A stretch of DNA of 64,000 bases from Toxoplasma gondii ME49 (taxonomy: Eukaryota; Apicomplexa; Conoidasida; Eucoccidiorida; Sarcocystidae). The notes under the pieces were generated by a model that worked only from the letters and a program-made list of their open reading frames with translations, was not told where the DNA came from and ran no database searches. A program made the translations under genes and the position numbers. The stretch is taken from contig NC_031480.1 of assembly GCF_000006565.2 (NCBI RefSeq), positions 1,380,144 through 1,444,143 of the forward strand. The letters are read 5' to 3'. This document shows, piece by piece, positions 12,515 to 22,983 of the stretch (positions within the stretch are counted from its first letter, which is position 1; each line of letters begins with the position of its first letter).

Positions 12515-15500
12515 TCACCGACGCTCCTTCGTGGCAGCTGGCCTCGGTCTCCAGTCCTGGCCCAGCAGCACGACCACCGCTGTCGTGTCGTCATAAGTTC
12601 TTCTTCTCTGCTTCGGCTCTTGAGCTCTCATTTCATCCACTGAAATCGCCCGCTCGTCAGCGGCTCTTTGCAGAACCGTCTTCACCAAGCTGCCAAGACA
12701 GACGCAAAGAACACAGCCAATAGCGGCTCTCACGGTGGGGAAAGTCAATCGCTTTGTGACCACCCTTTCAAACAGGGCCTCCATCTAAAGTGCAGCAGAG
12801 TGAAAGAAACCATCGCACCGTTAAGAACGAGTTACCGTTACTATTGGTAAACTCGTTTTACCCACGCATATATCGACATAAAGATACGTAAAGATAGATA
12901 GAAAGACAGATAGATAGAAAGATAGATAGATAGATGGAGATACATACTTACGCAGACACATAAACAGATAAATACATATACAAATAGATAGATAGGCATA
13001 TGGATATATAGGTGCACACACAGATAGTTCGACATATATATATATATATATATATATATCAGGACTCGGGTGCACTGCGGAAAAGGTTTTACAAATTATG
13101 CAGATTTTTCTGCCTCCGTTTACATTCACCACGCTGTTTGGTATGTTTCTCCTTAATTTTCGTGTTCCACTTGTCACAAATTGAAACCCGGAGGCCTTCC
13201 TGGTCAACCTGTGTTGCTGCCTTCGCTCCTATTCCGCCTCATCCGGTCTCTCTTCCTCTGTGAACCTCCGCTATTTTCCCCCCTCTATGTGGACCTTCTA
13301 GTTCCCTCGCTTGCTTGCACTTCCTCTCTGTCTAATTTTCCCTTCGCTCCTCTTTCTTCTTTTCTTTCCACATGTTGTTCTTTCCTACTCTGCCGCAGCG
13401 AGGCGCGCTGCATCAGCAGAAAACAGAGAGGTGACGCCTGCTCTGTTGGGGGCCGCGAGTTGACATGGGTCGCTTCCTTGCTCAGGGAGGCCTCCGGAAA
13501 ATGAGGAACTCTGTCCCGACATTGCACGAGCTGCTCTCTGTCTTGTGCGCTGAAGACTCGCGTGAATCGCCCGAGCGGTTTCACTGTCATCTAAGAAGTC
13601 CCAGACTCCGTCGCTGCCCAAGACAACGAAGTCCTCGTCTCCCCGCAAGTCGAAGTGCGCCACCACAGGATCAACGGTCAAGTACGGATACGAGAGAGGC
13701 TGTGAAGGAGAGGACCCGTTGGAGCGCCGAGACCGCTGGAGCTCGTGGCCGTACTCGGACCTCTTCAAAAGAAAATCCCCGAACGCACGCGTCGGCTGCA
13801 GGCGACCCTTCACGTAGCACCCTGAGTAGAATGTCGAGGAACCTATAAACGAAGACCGCATCCAGGTACAGAGAGAAATGTGGAGGGATAAATACGCGGA
13901 AAGCACGAGACAAACATGGACACAAACGCGATGGTAACCACGGACGGACAAGGAAAAAAAGCGGATGCAAACAAGGGGAAACACTTGTGTGACCACTGTT
14001 GACACGCAAGCTCGTGCAGATCTAGTTGGTTTCCCTTGTGAGGAAAACGACTGTATGTACACCTGGAGGCCTTGACAGAGAGATGCTGACTCTTTTTGAA
14101 GACAGGATCCGCGCTGGCTGTGGGGAGTGACACATCGCTCACGGCGCTCTTCGAAAGTCATGTCGTCTGTGTCGGAATCTACGCACTGGGTCGAGGTTTC
14201 AGCTCCTAGCGACCAATCCAGCATGTGGAACGTCTGTTATAAAGGAGCGACGGAAACAGCTGTTCTGAAGCGACAAAAAAGCCTTACCAAGGAGTCCCGC
14301 AAAATACAGAGGAATATCCACCACAGACGACGGCTTCCTCTGCTCCTGCCAGCTGTGCTTGCAGACAACCTGAACAACATCGGAGAGAGTGACGAGAAGA
14401 ATGGAGAGGCTGTGAAAAGACAGGAGAGTGGAGACGCAAGTCGACGGCGAAAGACAACTACAAGTGCTGGACTTCAGTCTTCTTCCTCCTTGGTTTGTCA
14501 AACACCGCCGTTGTTTCCCTTCACTGTCCTTCGTCTGTCGCTGCGCCTCTTTGTCTTCCGTTTTCAATTTCTTACCACGTTTTCCTCGTCGGGGTGCTCT
14601 TCTCTCAGTCGTTGTCGCTCCGCCGGCGAGTTGGCGTTCAGCTGTTCGTTCAGCGCCTGAAGTTCTGCGCCGTACCTCCTGGACAGAACTGCTTTACAGT
14701 CTCCGCTGTTTGCCACTACTAGGCTGCGATCCGTGACGAGAATCGCCGTGCAGCAGGCCCCCACCTGAGAAAAGACAGTCCGTCCCCGGTCACACGCGCG
14801 TTTGGAGACGTCGCGTCAGCATTGGTCGTCTTTGCACCTACGCCGGGTACTCTCTGTTCGAATCTGAGAGAGATCCGAGATTCATCACGGCTGACTCTTG
14901 ACACCGCATTGACTAGGAGACACACAGTTGAGCTCCGATATGGACAGCTGCGATGTTGGGGAGCAGATGAAGCGCCAGAAACAGGACAACAAACACACGA
15001 CCCACAGACGGACATCACCGTGTCGAGTGAGCAAACTAGTTTTTTTTTCGTCTCCACAGACGCCTGTCCCTCTTTCTTTCGTCCATTTCGCTTTTCAGCT
15101 CTTACTCGAATGCTCCTGTGAAACCCCAGGCGATACGCCCGGCTCACAGACTGGTAGATCTCGTCGTCCTGAGCAAAAGCGATACAAACGAAACGAGGAC
15201 TGAAGCGATGTGAGTGTTGCTCCTTGAACACGATTGCTCCATCCTTCGACAAGCAGCGAAAAGAAGACTCGGAAAAAGACACGAGTGCGTTGCCCACACT
15301 TGATAGGTTGCTCCGATTCCTGGTTCAAACGCTCCTCGTGCGTCGGTCTGTGCCAGAGAAGACGCCTAAAGCTCCTGAAAATCGAAGGCACTTTCCTTTG
15401 ACGTCCCTTTCTCGTCTTGCTAAGGCCTCCGTGAGATTGGAGTGGCAGAGCCGCAGGGCTCCCGTCACTCTACTTCAAGACGAGACACACATTCGACTTT

Positions 15501-18292
15501 CGAATCCGAGGAGGTGAGACATGCCGCGTCACTTCACCCCGATTGAAACACCGCAAAAAAAAGAGCTGGATCTGAGCCATCTCCTAGGCTGTTCAGTGAA
15601 CCACAGGGTGAGCCATCATTCCCAGTTAAATCTGCTTCCTTGAAAGGAGTGGATCGCATGCAGAACACTGCAAGAATCGTCCGTCGTAGGTCACAAAGTG
15701 AGCTAGATCGGGACAAGGAACTTGACGCATTTACACACACACACAGATACACATATCGAGATCAGTTGGAACGAAACGTCCGACCAAAACCCTTTTCTGG
15801 AAGCACAACCGACGCGCCCGTCGACTCGTTGAGATCTTGAAGGTCTCTGTTCACCGAATCCAAGTTCGACGGTGTTTTTCATGCCCGCCACGTTGAGAGC
15901 CGCGAGTATCGGGGCACACTCATATTCGATACAAAGTCCTGCTGCGCTACAAAGAGCAGTTGGCAAGCAATGGCTATTTTTAGAAAGCGTGAGCGTCTGC
16001 GCGCTTTACGGAAACCGTGTCGACGCACTCGAAGCGTCTCACGATACCATCCACGCTACTGGAGCAAGGTTTATGAAGGCCGTAGCAAGTCTCCCAAGCA
16101 CAGACCGTAGGCTTTGCACTGAAGAGACTACCGCGACAGGTATGCAGCTTGTCTCCACATGCAGGGACTTGAAAACAAGCTGGATGCCACTGTTCTCTTT
16201 GCTCCCTACACAGTGAACAACTCAGGTGGAAGATTTACCAAGGTACGGAAGGCGCGAGAAATGGCTTTTGTCAGCAGTTCGTTTGTCAACCACGAGGTGT
16301 CCGTCAAAGACGCCTCGCCGTTCTCGCCCATGTTGCTTTTCTTCAGAAAGGCTCTCCTCAAAGCGGTGAGCTCGCGCTCTACGTGCCATGGGAGATTTTG
16401 CATGACGTACTCCGCTGCAGGGGCAACGCAGGAGCAACTCAGGAGCAACCGTCACTCGGAACGCTTCCTTAGGTGCACACAAACGCGGCAGAGTACACAG
16501 TTTCGAGAAGAAGAATGCATTTGCCCATCTCACGACAGTCTCCCCACATACGGTCCCTCCAGTAGCGGGAACCAGGAGACGCAAGCAAACTGCAGAGACG
16601 ACAAAAGAGGAGAATGTGTATGCGGGGGAGAAAAGGCCGAACGAAGCGAAGTCTCTGGCTTGTCTTTGTGGCTCTCTGTTTCCAGAGCGCTGACTCCTCC
16701 CCTGTCCTCGGCGTTCTGTCTCTCTTACCGACTTGCGGCCCTCCGTGACCGTCGATCACTGCTGTGAGGAGGACTTTCTGCTGGGGAGGCTTCTTTTTCC
16801 TTTCTGCTGAATTGGGCGCCCCCTGTTTCCTCCTCATCTTCGCCTTCCTCTCTCGCATCCAGCTGACTTCCTCAAAAATGCGTTTGCCTCCGAGGAGAGC
16901 AGCGACTTCGCGTGGAAAGACGAGAGATGCAAGCTGGATCGCCTCCTCTTCCGTCTCTTGTCGAGTGTCTCCGTCTGCACTCGGCTCCGCAGACCGGTCA
17001 TCCTCTCGCTCTTCTTCCCCGTCGATCGCCAGAAGAACGGCAAGGCTGCGATCTTCAATTTCGGCGTTCGCCGCCTCAGACCAGCGCCCAACACCTCCGC
17101 CTCGCCACCGCAAGATCCCCCCGCCTTCCCCGCTTCCCCACAAAGAAGCCGCAGAAGGCCCTGAGGAGACACGAACAGCAGCCGCTTCGCACCCTTCTTT
17201 GCCGAGCGGAGAGGCGGACGGCGCCTCTGCGCTCTGTGGCCTAACGCCCCAGGATCGAAAGAAGGACGCGGAGACGTCTGCGAGTCTCGAGGAAGACTGC
17301 GGCGAGGAGGTTTTCTCGTCGCACCGCGCAGGCCCGCCTCCCCCTCTGGACATGCGCTGCTTCTCTGACAGCGAGAAGCAATAGGCGAGGAAGGGAGCGA
17401 CGGCGAGGAGCAGCGTCGAACGGAGGAAGAGTGGAGAGAAGGAGAAGGACGGCCAGGGAAACAGGGAAGGATACAGAGGAGAAGAAGAGACAGGGGAGGG
17501 AGACTCGGACGCAAAGAACGCATGCAGAGACGCGGCGAAGGGGAGACACGGCTTCTTCGCGGTTCGGCTTTCGCGCTGAGAGTCGAGAGAAGCATCCGAC
17601 GATGGGAGGGATCTGTGGGTCTCTCTGCTCCGGCTTAGGAGCAGCCTACAGCTAGCGCTCGTGGAGGAGATAAACGGGAGGTCCGAAGCGCCTCGAAAAC
17701 GCGTTACGGCACTCGAGCTCGAGCGGCAAGGCGAAAGATGGTGAAGAGAGGAGAAACGAGGGAGAAAAAGAGACCCAGAGACGCCAAGAAAGGCACCGTC
17801 AGCAGGTGCATGCGCACCAGCCCAGAGGCCAGGAGCGAAGCCCCCGTCGCGAGAGAAGGAAGCGACAAAAGAGACATCCGAGAATCGCCGCTGTGCAGAA
17901 GAGAGAGACGGAGCAAGTGGGGAACCTCGTGGGACGCAGGGAGGAGACGAGGAAGAGAGTTGTTTGCCTTGGCCGTTAAAAGCGACGCCCCGTCGCCGCG
18001 CGTCCGGGGAGGCAGACAGAGTTGGCGACCGAGTTGAGAGAGAGACTTGCCGCTGCGGACAGAGATGAGAGAGAGAAGGGGGAGAGGAAACCGAGAGCCG
18101 AGAGAGACAAGCGGGAGAGGAAAGAACTAGAGAGGAAGCTGCCGTGACCGCCATGGCGAGAGCGCGCTTCGACGGCATCGGCGAACACCCCCACAACGGA
18201 GGTCCTGGACTTCGAGTGAACGAATGCATTTTGAAACAAAGGTCCACCGGTTCGTTCCTACGCAATGGCACTGCCACGGCGACAAACGGCAT
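12515..18292 (-). CDS. PP2C-family protein phosphatase, pyruvate dehydrogenase phosphatase-like
   Basis: Metal-dependent Ser/Thr phosphatase in seven exons: 16729-18292, 16239-16414, 15106-15168, 14576-14764, 14288-14369, 13389-13821 and 12515-12689. All have GT-AG borders and matching phases, giving about 893 aa. Core motifs in order: ANAEIEDR, VIDGHGGPQV, ILVTDRSLVVANSGDCKAVL, REEHPDEENVVVCKHSW, CYVKGRLQPTRAFGDF, FVVLGSDGVWDF and YDDTTAVVVLL. The metal-binding Asp residues are all present. The NEQLNANSPAERQRLREEHP segment and CYVKG.LQPTRAFGD are typical of the PDP branch, which reactivates mitochondrial pyruvate or branched-chain dehydrogenase complexes. The ~350 residues before the core are Ser/Arg/Pro-rich and few are acidic (compatible with organelle import); they include one hydrophobic segment (STLLLAVAPFLAYCF). 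First in-frame ATG is at 18292. The ATG at 18229 has a better context (CAAAATG) and may be the true start. Substrate and organelle are inferred. Confidence 0.9.
12690..13388 (-). other. Last phosphatase intron with GATA/TA microsatellites
   Basis: Splits a GA|C codon between RLAAA and LVKTVLQRAADE. It contains an imperfect GATA array (about 12880-12995) and (AT)13 at 13034-13059. The acceptor is TCTTGGCAG. Confidence 0.75.
12880..13059. repeat. GATA-rich array followed by (AT)n
   Basis: Imperfect AGATAGATAGAAAGACAGAT units grade into a clean (AT)13 run ending at 13059. The whole array lies in the last phosphatase intron. Confidence 0.8.
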
Positions 18293-18898
18293 ATCTGGTC
18301 GTGCTGGATTAACGGGGCAGGTGCTGAGTGTGGAGAAGAGTCTTGGGGAGTCCAGTCGTCCACCAAAGGTCGAAACAAACCCGGAGGAAAAAAAACGCAG
18401 AGGCACGGGTAAAACGAGCGTTTTTCTGCCTTAAGAATGGCGCGTGCATGCAAGGAGCAGTGAGAATTTCTCTTGCGTGGACGAACGATTATTGAGGAGT
18501 CGCCCGGGGTGCGGCATCTAGCGGCTCGAATGGCGTCCGGGCAGTCTTCTTGGCTTTAAAACAGCGTACACATCGGAAGAAAGGATGTAACCGCGTTCGA
18601 GGTTGCATGAGCCGTTTCTGTGTCTCCGCTGAGTGGGAAAAAGTGGCTGGGCTCCTCTCTGAACTCGTTGAACAGCGAGCAAACACGCAGCGAAACGCGG
18701 AAGCACGATGTCCTTTCCCAGGAAAGAAGGGCAAAGATTCTCCAGTCAAGTTGCTCTCTCCACTCAATCGACGGGGGAAACGACAGCGGAAAAGAGGAAA
18801 ATGTATCAAATGCGTTCAACTCTTTTTCCACTTTGCTGAGGGAGCGCGTCAGGACAACCGCGAGAAAAGCGAGGGTGGACGAGGGTCTTCTGTGAGGC

Positions 18899-19690
18899 AT
18901 GCCTTGCGAGCAGCCTCCTGTGCTGGTGGTTCTGCTCTATCGTTTTTCCTTTCTTACCAAATTAGTCCTTTCCTCTTCGTTTCCGTCGAGTAAAACTCAC
19001 AGGGTTGACCTACCAATGCAGAAATGTCCAACGAAATCAGAGCCGCAATCGCCTTCTACCGCACATGCTGCGACTGCACCCCCCGGGGTAAAACGGATTT
19101 CGTCAGTCGAGTTTTTGTGCGGTGACAGTCGAGCGACAGGAGAATCCGTTTCTGGAGTCTGCTTCAAGAATCAGGGAAAACCTGTGTGTGCTGCGGTAGA
19201 CCGTGGGCTGGGTTGGATCCACATCGAAACCGAAAGGGAACACGAGTTCGAACCACTTGAAACTACGATCGCAACGCCTGAGCCTGCTTCTTGGAGAGAG
19301 TGGTTTTTTAGCAGGACAGGTGGGAGCTTTTCAAAAGACTTTCTGCTTCCGAGGAACCCAGTACGAAACAAATCACGTTTGGAGCTAGACATAGCGCTTC
19401 TAATCGACCGCAGAGAGGGCTGGAGAGAAGGTCTTTGTTCTTTGGACGTTGCTTGGCATCCTCAAAGAGAGCTGTGGAGTCAGAGGGATAGCGGAAAAGG
19501 TTGGATGGAGAGCCCGCCGTTGTTTTTGTTTGCTCTTTGGTTCGAGTTAGAAATTGAGAAAAAGGTAGAACGACTGAAGGATGGAGCAGTGACAAGCACT
19601 GAAAGAGAGAAAAGACACACAAGTCTTGACGGAGAGCAGCGAAGCAACGCTGCTCAAAGATCGGCAGTCCAACAAGACAGGACAACTTAG
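18899..19690 (+). CDS. Orphan ORF, 263 codons, function unknown
   Basis: ATG-initiated open frame beginning MPCEQPPVLVVLLYRFSFLT, so the N-terminus is mildly hydrophobic. It contains many Trp (WIHIETE, WREWFF, VAWHPQRELWSQ) and a charged C-terminus. No motif or family recognised. It sits about 600 bp upstream of the phosphatase start, on the opposite strand, where promoter or 5' UTR sequence is expected. A chance ORF is as likely as a gene. Confidence 0.22.
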   Translation: MPCEQPPVLVVLLYRFSFLTKLVLSSSFPSSKTHRVDLPMQKCPTKSEPQSPSTAHAATAPPGVKRISSVEFLCGDSRATGESVSGVCFKNQGKPVCAAVDRGLGWIHIETEREHEFEPLETTIATPEPASWREWFFSRTGGSFSKDFLLPRNPVRNKSRLELDIALLIDRREGWREGLCSLDVAWHPQRELWSQRDSGKGWMESPPLFLFALWFELEIEKKVERLKDGAVTSTEREKRHTSLDGEQRSNAAQRSAVQQDRTT

Positions 19691-19912
19691 TTTCAACTTT
19701 TGCGAAATCACGCCTACTCTCCGCACTCGAGAGAAAACGTTGGAGGCCGAAGTGCGTGTTCCCATTTCTGAACCAATAGAGATGGGAACAACGAAGTTAA
19801 AATATACCCGCTGTAAAAATCCAGCACGAAGAGCATCGAGGCCGTAGCTAGACGACGTACTATAAGCGTCTCGTGACAAGGAGCTACTGTTTCTGGACAA
19901 ATACAGTCAACT

Positions 19913-19990
19913 CGAATAAAAGAGACATTATGGTACCTATGGTAGTGAGCAGGATTCCAATTACGAGATACAGACAACCGGGTCCTTTAC
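19913..19990 (-). pseudogene. Mitochondrial cox1-like fragment (NUMT), copy 1
   Basis: Minus-strand reading gives CLYLVIGILLTTIGTIMSLL. This matches the first membrane helix of cytochrome c oxidase subunit I (pattern LG.LYL..G...S..GT.MSL..R). It is too short and isolated to function. A related copy is at 39345-39443, and about 26 bp of the same element recur in plus orientation at 21304-21330. Confidence 0.6.
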
Positions 19991-21204
19991 AATTGCTGCA
20001 ATCCTCCGCACCGCTGAGCCCTCGTCAAACACCTGGGTATTCTGTTCTTTTTCCCTTTCCCCCTGGTAAACACAGTCAACGAGTGGCGAAAGGAGCCCGA
20101 GAAACCTAAAGCCACTTATAAGAAGAACAATTCGCTCGAGCGTGATGGACACAGGTCAACCCTGTAGTAGTCAACTCGGTTAACTAGTATTGGGATTGAT
20201 GTTCTGTATCGGCCGATCTGAAAACGGGATGGCTTCTGCTGTTAAGAATCTAGCAGAGATTGTCAAGATTTTTGTATCTATTTATCTCACTGCGTACTCG
20301 GAAAGGCACACCAAAAGAGTTCACTAATGTTAGTAGCAAATAGGAGATCGCCTGTCGCTCCCTGTGTACATTACTGCCAGTCGTTGATACTTTCTGCCAC
20401 TAGATATGAAAAAATTCGCCATTCCTGATCTGTATCGACCAATGTAGCAACTTTCCGTCCTCTCCGAAGAAAATTGGGGAGGCTGAAGATGTCCAAATGA
20501 CCACAACTTTGTTGTGGAAGTGTTGGTGACAAACAGAAGAGCCTGTGAGAACACGCAAGGTATCAAGGGAAATGCGCCAGAGTTCTAAATACACAAAAGA
20601 AGTGCTGTTCCCTTTTATTCGTCTCTACAGCAGCACATGTAAACAGTTAAAGGAGCAAAAGGGATTAACATTCTCTGCTTGGCAGTGAATACCTCGAGGA
20701 ATATCGTGTTTCACGTGAATCGTCGTCCACCACGCCAGCTTTCTTGAGAGGGAGGATCTGGCCACTGGTTTGCAGACGACAAAGGGACAACACAGTCAGC
20801 AGAACAAGTGAGGCCAACAGAGCATGTTTAAAGGAAAACAACAGCAGAAAATATATGGAGAGGCCGCCTGCAACGGCCGAAATATGTGTGGTGTGAAAGA
20901 TGAATATTGAGAAACGTAGATGTTTCCTATATGTAATTTCCGTTGACGCCTAACAAGGCACCGAAGATAAACCCGTTTCCTCACTTGCGTTAACTGGAAT
21001 GCATCTGGAAAGGTGATGAAAAAGACTGAAATCAAAGATCTTAAGGAAGAAATTCCTCCCAACCCGTCCGCTGCCCATCTGTTAAGCGACACCAAGGGTA
21101 TGCAGACACTGGACTGCGCTGTGTGAGGGAAGGCCCTGCTTATACATTGAAGATCTCCGATAAAGGATGACTATTCCACCGCAGAAGAAGCCCATCAATA
21201 TGCT

Positions 21205-21335
21205 TGTCTCAGAGATGGTGGCTCCCTGTACGATGGTACTGGTCACTCTAGCATCTGAGTAGTCGTGTTCAGACGATTTCCATTCTCCTTATGTCATAAG
21301 GAGCCTGGTTGTCTGTATCCCGTAAATGGGTCAAA
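21205..21335 (+). repeat. Dispersed repeat shared with 39.2 kb; mitochondrial-like
   Basis: GTCTCAGAGATGGTGGCTCC near 21208 matches GTCTCAGAGATGAGTGCTCC near 39231, and similarity continues patchily for about 40 bp. At 21304-21330, CCTGGTTGTCTGTATCCCGT matches the reverse complement of the cox1-like piece at 19.97 kb (about 23 of 26 bases). The mixed order fits nuclear copies of the scrambled coccidian mitochondrial genome. Confidence 0.45.
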
Positions 21336-22983
21336 ATCAGTGATGTAGATGCTTTACCTATGTGGAATAAGCTTCATGTGGGAAGAGACCGAAATCCAGC
21401 GCTTTTACCGGTCTTAAGCAATCCAGTGAAGTTGTGGTGTGCAGCACTCGTAAAGAACTTGGTTGTCTGCACTTCATAACTGGAGTGTGGCTCCGAAGAA
21501 ATGACAACAAAGGAAATCCGTACGTTACACTCAGATCACATCTATTCGCAAATGCACTGCCGCACGCTAAGAGAGAGGACCGCAACGCAGGAACTGCTGG
21601 GTCTTCACGGATTTTCAGACGTTCGTTTCCCTTTTTCGCTTCAGTGGTCGCGAAATAACCACCAGCAAAGACAATTCCATATCGCAATTCCCTTTCCCGT
21701 ATAAGATCGAGGACCATTTCGGTAAAAGCGGACGTGCCTTTCTATTTGTTTGCGTCACTGGCATATAATCGCGGGAGCTCTGTGGATCGCGCTTCATGCA
21801 AGATGGAACGAAAGAAATCTCTCTTTCTCTGCGCCTTTCTTGTCAGGCGGAGCCCGGTCTTGTGTTGTTCCGTTTCCTAGAGGGTCGCCTCTGGACTGCT
21901 CCCGTTTTTCTAGAGCCAACAAGACTGATAAGCGTGTCTAGCGCTGGGCGAAGCGACATGTTTCCTACCCACTTCACTTAGAGATCCCCGAAAGGAAGAA
22001 ATCAGTCTCGAAACCGACCTCAAATGAGCAAGCACCGGAGCACCTCTTTGAAACGAGCAAGGGAAGAAACTCCGTCCTTTAAGACACATAAACAACGTGA
22101 CAAACACGCGCCGGACTCCAGCGACCGAATAAGCCACTGTCTCGTTGTTCATTTACCTCGATCACCCCCCACTGAACTTGTGCTCCATGCGGTTTTGACC
22201 CTCCATTTTTCTGATTGCTGAAGGCTTGCTCAGCTGTTGTTTACGAGACGGCATTGTGGCAAGACGAAGGGAGCCTTGTTGTCACTTGCACCCATTTCAC
22301 TGGGTTTCAGATGAGTCTACCAACTTCCAAGGATTTTGTCACTTCCTGTTGCAGCCCCAGTCGCCTCTTTTGCCGACCCTCCACTCCACAGAAGGCAAAC
22401 AAACTCCTTCACTTTTAAACGAATCTCTTCAGCTTAATCTTCACCGTTACTACACCTTTCTGAGGAACTCCCAGTCCGCGTCCCCGCCGCATGCTGCCAT
22501 GTCCAACCTGATCACGTCCTCTTTGCCGAGCGATACGGGACTTTCCTTCAGAGGGCCAAGGCTGCAGAAAAAGAACAGTAATACGATTGCTGGCTTTCTT
22601 TCTCGTAATCTTTCTTGTTCCTCTGCTGTGTCTTTTCTCAGTCTTCTTCGGTTTCTCGGCTTCTGAAGGCGTCTTTCTCGCGTCGCGCGGTCGCCCGCAA
22701 AGTCTCAACCAGGCGCTGCAAACGCGTCGATTCACAGCGTTTCTTCTGTGGGTCGTTCGCCAGGCAGACGCTATCTCCGTTTTCAGTCGTCTGCTCCACA
22801 CTGCCTCTTTTCTCGCTCCGCTCCACTGGCTTTTCTGTCCGGATCGAACGAAGTTCTCTTCACAGAAGAACCAACGACGAAACTCTTGTCTCTTCCCCGT
22901 GGATACCTCGCGCCTCCCGCCTGGCACATCGACTGTGCTCACAAGAACAAGCGGTGTCTCCGCATCTCCCTTTCCTCTCCACC

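Larger units (their letters stand above)
18293..22983. promoter_or_regulatory. 4.7-kb spacer between divergent genes; presumed promoters
   Basis: Lies between the starts of the minus-strand phosphatase and the plus-strand methyltransferase, so both promoters and 5' UTRs should be here. No core promoter element could be assigned. The stretch 19900-21400 is AT-richer than the flanks and contains cox1-like mitochondrial debris. One 263-codon ORF (18899-19690) is listed separately. DNA just upstream of 22984 is an open pyrimidine-rich stretch with no ATG in the methyltransferase frame. Confidence 0.5.

Noticed and set aside
16834..17595. Large antisense and alternative-frame ORFs over the phosphatase leader
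   Set aside because: Shadows of the real frame in Ser/Arg-rich GC-biased DNA.
18293..18406. Upstream extension of the phosphatase to 18406
   Set aside because: The frame is open, but the first codon is GTG, not ATG. First ATG is at 18292.
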